The notes under the pieces are model-generated. The model had not been told where the DNA came from, ran no database searches, and saw nothing but the letters and a program-made list of their open reading frames with translations. Both the position numbers and the translations under genes were made by a program. 64,000 nucleotides of DNA from Quercus robur (Eukaryota > Streptophyta > Magnoliopsida > Fagales > Fagaceae): NCBI RefSeq assembly GCF_932294415.1, contig NC_065542.1, forward strand, positions 51,883,406 through 51,947,405, read 5' to 3'. This document shows positions 12,582-24,280 of this stretch, piece by piece; positions within the stretch are counted from its first letter, which is position 1, and every line of letters starts with the position of its first letter.

Positions 12582-14204
12582 ATAGTCTAGAATGAATAAA
12601 CTCTAATCCTAATTGACTTGCCCGAAGCCTAATTATTGAATTCTTACTCTAGAAAATTAAATTAAATACTAATAATTTAATTAATTAATAAGTCTAAAAT
12701 AAAATCCCTTCCTTAAAAAAAAAAAATTCCAATAGACTAATAATAAAAATATGATTGACTTTTAAAAAATAATATAAAATTATTCATATTTCATACATCA
12801 AGAACTAATCTGGCATTACACTTTTATATTTAGATGGTGATTCACAGAATTATGTGAGTGGCCATTTTTAAGAATTGCTTTGTTGTGATGATGCTAAGGG
12901 ATGTCTAACAAATTAACAACCTCTTCCATTTTTTACTTTTCTTCTTTTAAATTTTTTTAGTACTTTAATAGTTAGATTCGAAGAATTTGAAGCCTGAATA
13001 GTTCCATCAGAAATACAAGAAGTGCTAACTAGTTAGGTTATAAGGCAGAGAGGTCAACTACTCCCCAAGAACTCCAAAAAAAAAATCTTATTGGTCTCCA
13101 AAAATAATGAATTACAACTAGTCCCCAAAAATTTAATTTATCCAAAGAGTTCAAAAAAAAATTTTAAATAAAAATATTATATGGTTTGCCATGACATATT
13201 GATCATTCTAAGGGGAAAAAAAGAGACTTTTTAATATAATTTTTTTAATTCTTATGTTTTTTGAATTTTATCAGCCAAAATCATTTAGTAAACAAAATAT
13301 TTTTCCTAATCATTAGGGAAACAAGAGCAAATTGAGAAACAAGAGGTTAAGGGGTTTTTTTTTTTTTTTTTTTTTAATTTCTATTTTAAGGTAATTTCTT
13401 GTTCAGTCAAAAAATAAAAAGATGCGTAATTTCCTATTATTGGATATGCATATGTGAGCTTCCCTCTTTTTTAATCAATATATTTCATATTAGTTTTTTT
13501 CTTCAAAATTTTGAAGGAGATGAGATACTAACTCCTGACAACACATATGTTTATTTATTTATCATCATTTTTTTTTTTTTTTTTTGTTAAAACACAATTT
13601 TCACCCTTGAAATTTACATGAAATATCATTTTCATTCCTAAAGTTTTATTTGTCTTCTTTTTTCTTTTGAGAAAATTATTTTTGTCATTTTAGTCCTTAA
13701 ACTTTAACGTTTCGATAAAATTGTTCATAACTCTTAAGTATAACTTTATTGGGCATACGACGGTAGATGGTAATAGATGGAATGATCAATTTGTGAGATA
13801 CATTAAAGTTTAAGGATTAAAGCTCATCCAAAAAAAAAAAAAAAAAATGTTTAAGGATTAAAAATTTTAAAGACAAAGTAACTGTAACAATGACTAAAAT
13901 TTTGCATTGGATGGCTATCCTCATAACCATTTACTGAATGCGTTACCAAGACTATCAATAAACACCACATTTAAGATTCCTAAGTCAAAATGTTGTCATA
14001 TAAATCACACTTCACTTTGGTACAAGAAACAGAGATGGCATCTAGAGCACCTTGACATGCACGGCAACTTACAACAAGGAAAGATATTCAAAGGACAATT
14101 ATGGCTAAGAAAAGCTAAAAGCTCTTACATTCTTTATTCTCTTATCTATTTTTATGTACTGCTCATCACAAGGTACTACTCTGTATGACACTTAAGTTTG
14201 AAAC
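12582..14204. other. Gene-free AT-rich spacer upstream of the GPI-anchored protein gene
   Basis: Poly-A/T runs occur near 13358, 13570 and 13831. The stretch 13600-13880 has the look of a decayed dispersed repeat. No coding region was recognised. The last part should hold the promoter of the gene starting at 14205, though no clear TATA box was picked out. Confidence 0.5.
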
Positions 14205-14286
14205 ATGGCCTTCTTTAAACTTAAACTCTCCCTCTTTTTTCTTGTTCTTCATGTTGTGCAAGGAAAAGCATCACGTGATTGTGATG

Positions 14287-14291
<5 letters not shown>

Positions 14292-14371
<80 letters not shown>
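14292..14371. repeat. (CT)n(TA)n compound microsatellite in intron 1
   Basis: About 28 CT repeats pass directly into about 11 TA repeats, starting a few bases after the 5' splice site of the GPI-anchored protein gene. Confidence 0.95.
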
Positions 14372-14882
14372 GCAAGGTTGTCAAAATCGAGATCCTATGT
14401 AGGATCGTGGGAGATAGGTGGGATCGTAAATTGTAGGATCGAATCGTAGATCATAAGATCCTACATTATTTGAGAAAAAAACAAAAAATACACATTGGTA
14501 TGCTAAATAATCTCATAAATTATATATTCATTAATATAATTACCATACATCACTACATCCATTTATAAGCATCATTTAAAGAGGCCTAAAACCTCAAAAT
14601 ATGACACTCTATTGGGATATTTTTTATTTGAGTCCAACTGACACTCTCTCTACATTAGAGTGGAAAAACTTGGTTTATTGGGATTTTATTTTTCATTTTG
14701 GTCCAACTGAGCTTTCTGTCAAATTAAAGAAGATTACAAAAAACTGAGGTCATTTGGGATCATTAGAATCGTACGATCTTACCGATTCTGAATGATCACA
14801 AAGATCCTTGAAAGATCCAAATCGTTTTGGACAGGTGGGATCGTAAAATCGTAGGATTCAGATCGGGATTTTGACAACCATG
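14371..14882. mobile_element. MITE in the intron of the GPI-anchored protein gene
   Basis: The ends are inverted: left gcaaggttgtcaaaatcgag, right reverse-complement catggttgtcaaaatcccga. Internal text is rich in 'ggatcgta' motifs. It abuts (TA)n on the left and a TG-rich microsatellite on the right, so it also sits at a dinucleotide repeat. Confidence 0.7.
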
Positions 14883-15414
14883 TATATGTGTGTGTGTGCG
14901 TACACGCGTGCCATATGGTAATTCATTTCTCTTTCTCACACTTTTTTAGCAATAGTTATTGCACACACACATGTTTTTAACTGAAATCATGACTTTAATT
15001 AATTAGTTCCTCGACTTGAAACATAAAATTCATTTTGATTTTCAGTTTGAGTTGTAGGAGAAACAAAGTTTTGGAACAGGCATTTGCTCAATTCCAATCA
15101 ATGGGCACTGTGTACTTAGGATTACATAGGATTCTTACAGCATTTCATTAAGTTGCTAAACTAGTTTTTTGTGAACTTAATCAAACAAAATCCAGAGCCA
15201 TCAGGCGGCAACCTTTTGTAAAATCATGAAAGTATGACAAAGTTATTGGAACAGTGCTTAAAGAATTTTGCTGTAGAATAGGATAGCCTGTATAAGAAAA
15301 ATTGTACACTAACCATTTCATATGTTGATGAGTAAATGGTATTTGGTGCTAAATAATCTTCCTTTTTTCTTTTTCTTTTTTCTATACCTTTACTTTACTA
15401 TCCTGTTAAGATTT

Positions 15415-15447
<33 letters not shown>

Positions 15448-15471
15448 TTAAAGAATTGGCAAAGGATAGAC

Positions 15472-15560
15472 TAGCATTTTCTTCTCAAGCTCCAACATGG
15501 CATATTATAAACCTTGAATGCAAAAATCTCAAGCTCCCTGCTTCACCGCTTAATTCCATC
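15472..15560 (+). repeat. Intronic segment duplicated at 20430-20518
   Basis: About 88 bp from 'tagcattttcttctcaagct' to 'cttaattccatcaaa' recurs almost identically 5 kb downstream in the same orientation. Copy 2 differs by few bases (for example aacatggc against aacaagggc). Confidence 0.85.
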
Positions 15561-16198
15561 AAAGTATAAAATTATCAATTAACATTGGTAGCTAGTTGTA
15601 GAACATAGAGAAGACTACTGCTAAATAGGTTAACTTTGGTGCATTATTTACTTAATCTTCAAACTAATGCAACTTTTACATCTTCACAGCTACATTTGAA
15701 AAATATCTCTTGGAGGACCTTAATCTTTATAGGATGTCACTAAATTCCCCCAACTTCACTGAGAACAACAATGCAGCTTACCTAGCTAATAATATTGCAA
15801 GTCAATTAAAGAACGAAACTTGTAAAAATGCCTTTCACTACAGCTCCACTCCTGGCACTAAGCCTAATGTCACCGAATATGACAAGCTCATGGATGGTTG
15901 TGACATAAAAGAGAATCACACAGTTCAAGGGGTCATATTGCCTGTCTGTGTGCCCAAATTAGACCCATTTTTGGTGCTTTTTAATTATACAACACCTTAA
16001 TATGCAAAATATCTGAAGGATTCAAACTACACTCAGACTGGGATTGGCTTTGAGGATAATTGGATGGTGGTTGTTTTGAGCACTAACACATCAGCCGGAA
16101 ACTTTTCCGGTGCAGCTTCTTTGATTGCAAATGTCAGTATGGGTAACTCCTTGGTGGCTTTGTTCATTGGATTTCTTGTTGTTTCTGCAGTGAGCTGA

Positions 16199-17122
16199 AA
16201 TGCTCCAAGTGCTTGTCATTTATATACAGATTTTCCTTATTTTTGTGTGTTTGTTGTGTAAAGTTGTGAACTTGGGCGAGGTTGTTTTTTCTTGTCGTAA
16301 CATATATCATGATTGTAATTGTGCATATTTCTTATGGCAAGTTCATTCTTTTTGAATAGGTAAGATTTGAATAGCAAAAACTTGTTCAGTACATGAATAA
16401 GATATGTAGTTCCATAACTATGCTTTGTTAGCTAGCAATGGAGTAATAATTAGAGTGGTAAAGGCCTTGAATTAAATTTGACCATGTTTATTTACTATAT
16501 TCAATTGATTATAAGCATTCTTTTTAGATCATGCTTTATTTTAAAAAGTCCAATACACAGTCTTCCTTTAAATTAGTAGCACAAACGGAAGGTCCTTTTT
16601 CTCCCTATTCAATTATTCATTATGGCCTTTTATCCTAACTTCTTTTTAGGTGACAAATAGCAAATTGGGTTTATTAAAGATATTTATTAAAGCAAATTAA
16701 GAAGTTATTGAGGTTTTCATTTTATTGTTAAAACTTGAAAGTTATTTTGGTAATGTTAAGTAATAAAACTTGAAAGATTTTGATTCTCACACATCCACTA
16801 ATTCACATTTTTTTCAATTTTCATATTCACTTTTATGCGTTAAAATATGACAATTTTCACATCAATTATGGATGGATGTGAAATAGTGAATGTGTATGAA
16901 TGTCACACAATATTTTTCCAAACTTAAGACCCTACACTGCAAACCTTTTGTAACATGTGGCAAGTGTCTTTGTAAAAGACTAAATGCTACTTAGAGGCGT
17001 GATGTGCATGAAATATATTTTTTGATCCAATGTGCATGAAATATATACAATAAAGTACCATCAGATTTGCATAGTTAGCCTTACTTTTATGTTATTTTGT
17101 GACAGATTATATAATATATTTG
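16199..17122. other. 3' flank of the GPI-anchored protein gene
   Basis: This probably includes the 3' UTR just after the TGA. The remainder is AT-rich with no recognised gene. Confidence 0.45.
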
Positions 17123-20100
17123 TGTTGCAGGTAACAAGGGCAAGCCAATTGAATCAAGCCAACTTACATCCAGCCAGGCATGAATTCAAGAGAGGACCAA
17201 AAAATTAAAGAATAAGAAGTGACCCACCACTTAATCTGACGTGGTAAAAGTGCCAAGGATAAAGAATAAAGAGAAGTCCGCATGTGAAGTAAAATGAAAG
17301 AAATAAAAAGCAGAGATAAAGAATAAAGAATAAAGCTTTTTCTCAAAAAAGAAGAAGAAAAGAATAAAGAATAAAGAGAAGCAGCCTGGAGACACGCGAA
17401 GGAGCAAGGAAAAGAAAAAGAAAGAAGAAGAAATGTGGGCTTGGGCTTTCTTCTAACTCCACCGATTGGGGTGAGCATAATTGGGTTGGGTATATAAAAC
17501 TCATTTACCTATTAAAACTCATTTAATTAATTGCTTCTAACCTAAATCCAACCCAACCCAATTATTATGAGTAAAACCCAACCCACCCAATTACCCAATT
17601 ATTAAAATTACCAAAATGCCCCTAAAGTGTAAATAATCAAAGTACTCTAAAATCTTCAAAAATAACCAAAATACCCCAAAACTTAAAAATTACCAAAATA
17701 AACCTGAAACCTACAAAATGACCAAAATACCCCCGAAACCCAAAAAATGACCAAAATAACCCTAAAACCCTAAAAATGACCAAAATACCCCTAAAACTCA
17801 AAAAAGACCAAAATACCCCTGAAATCCAAAAAATGACCAAAATACCGCGAAAACCTAAAAATGACCAAAATACCCCTAAAACCCAAAAAATGACCAAAAT
17901 AACTTATAAACCTAAAAATGACCAAAATACCCCTAAAACCTAAATATAACCAAAATAACCCCTAAACCTTAAAATGACTAAAATATCCTCGAAATCTAAA
18001 AAATGACCAAAATACCCTAAAATCTATAAAATGACAAAAAAAACCCCTTAAACCTGTAAGTCGATAAAAATACACCCTAAATTTAAAAAATTACCAAAAT
18101 CCCCCCTAAAACTAAAAAATGACCAAAATACTCCCTAAACATAAAAAATGACCAAAATACCACCTAAACCTAAAAAATAACTAAAAACTCAGGAAACCTA
18201 AAGAATGACTGAAATATCCCCAAAACCTAAAAAGTGAATGACTGAAATATCCCCAAAACCTAAAAAGTGACTAAAAGACCTCCAAAACCTAGAAAATTAC
18301 CAAAATAGCCACAAAATCTAAAAAAACCTAAAAAATTAGTGGTATTCCCTCGAAATCTACAAAATGACTGAAATACTCTTAGAACCTTTAATTTAATGAA
18401 AATACCCTCGAAACATCCAAAATACCCCAAACCCCTATTTGGTAATTTTAGAGGCTTCAGGTGTATTTTGTTCATCTATAGGATTAGTGGTATGTTGGTC
18501 ATTTTAGATATTTTGAGGGGTATTTTGGTCATTTTATATGTTTAAAGCTATTTTGGTCGTTTTAGAGGTTTCAGGGTATTTTTGGTAATTTTAGAGGTTT
18601 CGGGTTGTTTGTGGCCATTTTAGAGGTTTTGGGTTCATTTGGGTCATTTGAAAGGTGTAGGGGTATTTTTGTCACTTTATAGGTTTGAGAATATTTTGGT
18701 CATTTTTTAGGTTTCAAGGGTATTTTGGCTATTTTTTAGGTTTAGGGGGTATTTTGGTCATTTTATAGTTTTAGGGGGGTATTTTGGTTATTTTTAGGTT
18801 TCTAGGTTATTTTGGTCAATTTTTAGGCTTCGGGATTATTTTGGCCATTTTTTAGGTTTCGGGGGTATTTTGGTCATTTTTAGGTTTCAAGGTTATTTTG
18901 GTCAATTTTTAGGTTTCAGGGTTATTTTGACCATTTTTCAGGTTTCGTACGTATTTTGGTAATTTTTAGGTTTCGGGAGTATTTTGGTCATTTTTTAGGT
19001 TTCGGGAGTATTTTGGTCATTTTTTGAGTTTTGAGGGTATTTTGGTCATTTTTAGGTTTTGGGGGTATTTTGGTAATTTTTTGGGTTTCAGTGGTATTTT
19101 AGTCATTTTATTGGGTTTCAGGAGTATTTTTGGTCATTTTTTTAGGTTTTGGAGGTATTTTGGTAATTTTTAAGTTTTAGGGGTATTTTGGTCTTTTTTT
19201 GGGTTTTAAGGGTATTTTGGTTATTTTTTGGGTTTTGAGGGTATTTTGGGAATTTTCAGGTTTTGGTGGTATTTTGGTCATTTTTTAGGTTAAGGAGTAT
19301 TTTGGTCTTTTTCTTTAGGTTTTAGGGTATTTTGGTCATTTTTAAGTTTAGGTGTTATTTTGGTCATTTTTTAGGTTTAGGGGGTATTTTGGTAATTTTA
19401 GTAGTTTTGGGTATTTTAGAGTGGGGTGATTTGTAGAAATAATACTTGAATCATAATTGAGTCTAATTGGATACCTAATTAAAACCCAATAAACATTAAT
19501 GTAAATTGGGTTTAATTTTATTGGGGTTTAATTAGGTTAATACCCATTTAACCCAATTAATAATTGGGTGGGTTTGGGTCTCATTTAAGTGAATGAGTTT
19601 GGATGGGCAAATGGGTTTGGGTTGATTTTGCTACCCCTTAGTCTATATATAAAGGGAGCAAAACAAAAAAATAAAAGGAGAGTGCTAAGGCTGGAGTGCA
19701 GGAAGCAGGCAGTCGCATGCGGCTTCCTCTATTGCTTTTTTATAGTATTGTGACTATTTCTTTCTCTATTTTATTTGTCTAGTTTAATGTTTAGTATTTT
19801 ATTCTTTTGTTTTGTTTCAATTACCATGAGTAGCTAAATTTATAATTAGGGTTAATGATAAAACCTTGTTAAGAATTATCAGTAATATTTATGTGATTTG
19901 AATTTATGCTTAAGAAGTGAAGAAGAACATGCTTTTGATTTTTAAAATAAGGATTTTGATGAGAATATTTTCCATGATAGCAAGATTGATTTCTAGATTA
20001 TCATGTAGTGATTGGGAAAAATTAATGATCATAAATATATGCTGATATGAATTAACAAGACGGATTCCAAAACCTTAATTCCTTTCTCTAGATTGTTTAC

Positions 20101-20325
20101 ATCTCTTTAGTGTTTTATATTATATCTTTGCTTAGTTTAATTATTTGCTTAGTATATTTAATTGCAAACAATCAATTTTTATTAAACTAGATTAGGATTA
20201 ATTTGGTTAGGATTTGATTTAATTTTCCTACGTTCATTCTAGTCTCTGTGGGTTCAACCTCATTCTTGTCAAACTATACTTCGGTATGGTTCGTACGCTT
20301 GCGAGTACTTTAAAATTTCACAACA
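17123..20325 (+). mobile_element. Possible solo-LTR remnant split by a foldback element
   Basis: The sequence begins TGTTGCAGGTAACAAGG and ends TTTCACAACA, so the ends are TGTTG and CAACA. Near 20290 it has the 'cgcttgcgagtact' text often found near the 3' end of Ty3/gypsy-type LTRs. No matching 5-bp target duplication or primer-binding site was found, so this is tentative. Confidence 0.3.
17468..19637. mobile_element. Foldback element made of a ~28-bp minisatellite in two opposed arms
   Basis: From about 17590 to 18440 the unit 'gaccaaaataccccta' plus 'aaacctaaaaaat' repeats about 30 times. From about 18450 to 19400 the reverse complement ('aggtttcgggggtatttt', 'ggtcatttttt') repeats about 33 times. 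Outer arms also match in inverted order: left ggggtgagcataattgggtt, right reverse-complement ggggtagcaaaatcaacc, followed by 'acccaaccca'-type text on both sides. The frames read through it (FWSF, GILVIF repeats) are artefacts. No transposase is present and no target duplication was found. Confidence 0.85.
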
Positions 20326-20981
20326 AGGCGGCTTCAAGTTATTATGGTGACCACATATTATGTTAGAAACAAGACAACATGTTTGAGCCGCTAAACTAAA
20401 GGGTCAAAAGTATCCTTTGGTGGACTAGCATTTTGTTCTCAAGCTCCAACAAGGGCATATTATAAACCTTGAATGCAAAAATCTCAAGCTCCCTGCTTCA
20501 CCGCTTAATTCCATCAAAACTTTTGATTGGAAGTGAATGTCCGTGAAGAATGTACTTGTTATTGTCCCCATCTATTTTATTTTGGTTGGGATTTTCAAAT
20601 TGGTGTATTGTTTGGTAGCTAAGAAAGTGCAAGAAAATTAAAGAAATTGAGGATCTAAAAAAAAAAGGTTTTCTTTATTTTTTTAAAAATTAATTTTTCC
20701 ATATTAGTTTTTGGTTTGACATGCATTTTTCCAGTTGTTGTTGAAATGCTTCTGTGGCCTTTTAAATGTTAAATATTTGATTTTATATATGTTTTTTGCC
20801 ACTTGTATGCCAACAAAGCATATCGTTAGCCACATAGGTATTTTCTATTAGTGAGTTAACGGTAGAGACCAAATTAACTCTAAGTTAAAAATAATAGGGA
20901 CCAAATTGACTACTACAAAAATGTAGGGGCCAAATTAATTGTGACTTCAAAATTTAAGAACCAAAATGATGTTTTTGCCTT
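20326..20981. other. Gene-free spacer
   Basis: This includes the second copy (20430-20518) of the intronic segment from the GPI-anchored protein gene, and a 'gggaccaaattgac'-type dispersed repeat at 20860-20960. No gene was recognised. Confidence 0.5.
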
Positions 20982-21980
20982 TATTTAATTGATACCATAT
21001 AAAAAATTCATAAATTCTTATAATTTTTGCTATTGCCTAGATATGTATATATAATTATAGAATTTGGGAGACGATTATATGTCAATTATATGAGTTGATA
21101 TATAATTTCATTTGAAGCATGTAGATATGTTTCAAATACATTGTTATGGACCTTATGGTATATTGTTACCCCCCACAGATTTTATGATAATATTTTTCAG
21201 AATGTTCATATCGGCATATTTTTATTGGTGTAAATTACTTTGAAAGTGAATAATGATTGCTTACAAAATAACTCAGGTTATTAATGTGCATATTATACCA
21301 GTCCAAAGGAAACGGGATCTAAAGTAACAACTGTTTATTTTTTTTTTAGAGAATTTCAACATATGGCGTCCGCTCCTGATAATAACTCTTTATTATCAGA
21401 CCAAGACACCAATCAGTTTTTGATGTAGGCGGGGATTGAACCTCAGATTTTTTATACAACCATCAAAGACTTTACCAGTTGAACTAACTGGAACCCACAA
21501 AGTAACAACTCTTAATTCTTCTTGTTTACCAAAAAAAAAACTGTTAATTCTTCTTCTTATAGTTTATGCATTACTTTCATTTTCTTTTTGTTCAATTAAT
21601 TACATATATGCAATATTAATTTATAACCTTAAAAGGATCTGAGGTGATTGCTACTGAAAAGACACTGACGCACATATCACGGCACAAATCCAATCTTATT
21701 AAAGGAGCCTATTGATTAATATTGACTTCAAGTACAAATAAAGGGCTATGTAACAATCTGTTTTTTTTTTTTTTTTTTTTTTGGTTCGTTTATAAATTGC
21801 ATTTGAATTTGCTAAACAATTCATATATAAAAAAGAAGCAAGGGTATGCAGTATTGTATCCAAAATGGAATTAGACTCCCCCAGAAACATGGTTAGACAA
21901 ACAGTAATTAGTTAATAATAATTTTTTTTCTTATAGACTAAATGACACTTGATTTCAACCTAAATTAGCGAATCATGCAA
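20982..21980 (+). repeat. Copy A of a ~1-kb segment repeated at 62643-63865
   Basis: Co-linear matches run from 'taccatataa' through 'gttatggacc', 'taataatgattg' and 'attaaaggagcctattgatt' to 'ttagactcccc' and 'cttatagactaaatgacac'. Identity is high but interrupted by indels. Copy A has an extra ~90 bp near 21340-21500 and a long poly-T near 21760. No coding frame is conserved. Confidence 0.85.
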
Positions 21981-22089
21981 TATTTAAATGCCAACTCATA
22001 TATGCAATATTAAAATCCTTTTGAATCAAGCAATATTGGAAGGCTAGCTTTTGTAGGGCTTAGCTTTTTATTGGAAGGTTCAATGGGAG

Positions 22090-22257
22090 CTAGCCTCCTC
22101 GGCAAAGGTTGATCCGGCTGCAACCACGTTTGTAGGGGTTAGCTGGAATAGGAACATTGTTCTTGGGATCTGGACAACCTGGGTGTGGACCTCCAGGCCT
22201 TTTGCATGGAATGACATTTTTACTTCCATCAAAAATGTTAGGCTGAGTTTCTTGGTA
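22090..22257 (-). pseudogene. RALF-like mature peptide, N-terminus missing
   Basis: The open stretch of 55 codons from 22257 down to TAG 22090-22092 begins just after an in-frame TAA. It ends with the RALF signature: VIPCKRPGGPHPGCPDPKN, then PANPYKRGCSRINLCRGG and stop. Four cysteines in RALF order are present, as is the NPYKRGC motif. RALF peptides are secreted ligands of FERONIA-type receptors that alkalinise the apoplast. A signal peptide, a pro-region and the RRxL cleavage site would be expected upstream. Instead there is a stop, then a poly-A run on this strand. Loss of the 5' half or an unrecognised upstream exon could explain this, and loss is more likely because RALF genes normally lack introns. 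Confidence 0.75.
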
Positions 22258-23115
22258 TTAAAGGGATTTTTTTTTTTTTTTTTTTTTGGTTGAGATAGGT
22301 TTTAAAGGGAATTGTTAAATCTTGAATTTAAGCTCTTTTTGACTATTGTTATGGATGTGTAGTAAGTGGTTAAATTTTACAATTGAAGATAAGTAGATAA
22401 CTCCCATTAATAAATTAGAATTTTCTCTTAAAAAAATATAAGAAATAATTGGGGAAAGATGTGTAAATAAAAGTTGGATAAATAAATCATTTAAAAATGA
22501 AGTATTCTTTTTCTATACTTCAGTAAAAAAGAAAAATTTTAGATATGCCCACAAATATGGGACTGAATTTAGTACTAATAATAAAAAGGAATAGTCGAAT
22601 AGATATGGAATAGAAAGGAATAGTCAACTCCATATCTATTCCTTTCTATTATCAATACTGATAATTTTTTTTTTTTAAATATAGATTTTAGCTTAGTATT
22701 GATGAAAAATTATTTCACCTGCAAATGCATAATACTCATCACACCCTTAGTGTTTTTTTTTTTTTTAAATTTTAATTTTTAATTATGATTGAAAAATGCA
22801 GTAATCTTAAATTATAATGAATGCAAATTAATAACCTTTATCTAACAAAATAGAAGAGCATCTTAGCACAAAATAGAAGAGCATCTTAGCACGTGTGTGA
22901 GCGCATGCGGCTAGTATATTTTCACTTGGGTTAGTAGGGAAGCTAATAAATCTCCTCATACAAATTCTTTGATTTAAGTTTTTGCCGAATTTTTCTTACA
23001 GGAGGTTTGCCTTGGTTCTAACATGGGGCTCCTCCTAAGTTGTCTACAGTAGTTTTCCTATTTGGACTTTTTAAAATGTATGTAGATATGTTTTTTTTGG
23101 TAAAGAGTAGATATG
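22258..23115. other. Gene-free AT-rich spacer
   Basis: This holds poly-T runs, a short inverted pair around 'aatagatatgga'/'tccatatctatt' near 22590-22640, and a 22-bp tandem pair at about 22850-22893 ('agaagagcatcttagcac'). No gene was recognised. Confidence 0.5.
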
Positions 23116-23118
23116 TTT

Positions 23119-23735
23119 CACTACAAAACGTGGGGGCCTTGGGCCGCGTTTTTTAAGCCGTGGCCATAAAAAACGCGGCCCAAGGCCCAGTTAAAGCCCC
23201 GTTTCAAAAAATGCGGCCCAAGGCCCACCTTAAGGTTGCGTTTTATACGCGGGGCCATAGACAGGTTATTAGGCCGCATTTTTTTGAGAAAAAAACGCGG
23301 CCTAAGGCCCTTCCGCATTTTATTTTTTTCTCAAACTCTTTTTTTTTTTTTTTTTTGTCTTCTTTTACTGTGGCCGCATTTTTAAAATGCGGCCCAAGGT
23401 TGAGCCTAAAGCCCCGTTTCAAAAAACGCGGCTTCACATAACCTTAAGGTCGCGTTTTTTGCGCGGGGCCATAGACGTGTTCTGAGGCCGCGTTTTTTTG
23501 AGATAAAAACGCGGCCCAAGGACTGGTTCTGAAGCCGCGTGTGAAGACGCGGCTCTAGTATGATTCTGAGGCCGCGTTTTCTTGAGAACAAAACGCGGCC
23601 TAAGGACTGGTTCTGAAGCCGCGTGTTAAAAACGCGGCTCTAGTTCGGGTTGGGGCCACGTTTTTGAAACGGGGCTTCAGAGTTCCCCTATAGCCGCATG
23701 TTAAAAATGCGGCTTTAGGGGAAGTATAAATATTA
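23119..23735. repeat. Left subterminal array of CACTA element
   Basis: Repeated short palindromes of the form GGCCGCGTTTTT...AAAACGCGGCC, spaced by 'caaggactggttctgaagcc' and similar text. GC content is well above the surroundings. In En/Spm the subterminal repeats are binding sites for TNPA, so these are the likely sites for the protein encoded at 45793-51881. Confidence 0.85.
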
Positions 23736-23749
23736 ATGAAACTCTCCAA

Positions 23750-24063
23750 CCCATCATCTACCCGTCCATCAGATCAACCGCTCCCATCCGATCTCAACCC
23801 ATCTCTGATCTACGCTCCACCCGATCACCTCCGTCCTCAGCACCTCCGTCCTCATCACCTCCGTCTGATCTCAACCCATCCTCATCACCTCCGTCCGATC
23901 TCAAGCCTTCATCCGATCTCAAGCCATCCTCATCACCTCCGTCTGATCTCAACCCATCCTCATCACCTTCATCTGATCTCAACCCGTCCGATCTCAACCC
24001 TCGCCCTCCATCCGATCTGAAGCCTTCATCCGATCTCAACCCTCGCCCTCCATCCGATCTCAA
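23750..24063 (+). repeat. C-rich minisatellite, 'TCCGATCTCAACCC' type
   Basis: Irregular repeats of 'catcacctccgtc(t/c)gatctcaaccc'. Reading frames through it on both strands are low-complexity artefacts. It lies just inside the left subterminal array. Confidence 0.8.
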
Positions 24064-24280
24064 CCGATCTCAAGATAAAACCCTAAATTTCACCCACTTT
24101 TTTTTTAATTTTTTTTATCCTTCCATTTGAGTATACTCTCCGCCGACGCCGCCGCCGAGAGACCAGCCCAGCGCCGACGACCCCAACGCTGACAAGGCCG
24201 AACCCAACTCAGCCTGCCGAATTCTCATACCCATCGACGACCCATACCCAACGCCGCCGAGCCCATCGCCGACAAGCGTA
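24064..24280 (+). promoter_or_regulatory. Candidate CACTA promoter and non-coding first exon
   Basis: A GC-rich stretch (24140-24275, rich in 'cgccg') follows an AT-rich piece and ends at a possible 5' splice site, AAGC|GTATGT near 24279. In En/Spm the promoter and first exon lie just inside the left end, and the transposase frames lie within the first intron. This placement is inference from that model. Confidence 0.35.

Larger units (their letters stand above)
14205..16198 (+). pseudogene. GPI-anchored protein, At5g19230-like, two exons, one in-frame stop
   Basis: Exon 1 is 14205-14286, intron 14287-15689 (GT-AG), exon 2 15690-16198. The join GATG|CT keeps phase. Exon 1 encodes a signal peptide (MAFFKLKLSLFFLVLHVVQG) and the first mature residues. 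Exon 2 carries the family pattern: NLYRMSLNSPNFTENNNAAY, a Cys-bearing KNETCKNAF, GVILPVCVPKLDP, then GIGFEDNWMVVVLSTNT and a hydrophobic tail ending FIGFLVVSAVS, consistent with a GPI attachment signal. The 196-codon span is the usual family length. TAA at 15998-16000, codon 131, stands where CAA (Gln) is expected. The next 65 codons remain in frame, so a single C to T change explains the break. The product would be a cell-surface protein of unknown biochemical role. Confidence 0.9.

Noticed and set aside
17637-17897. Repeated FWSF/GILVIF hydrophobic protein
   Set aside because: It is translation of the foldback minisatellite; the frame is not kept between copies.
23736-24063. His/Pro-rich frame on plus and Gly/Asp/Arg-rich frame on minus
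   Set aside because: Both come from one minisatellite and neither has a family signature.
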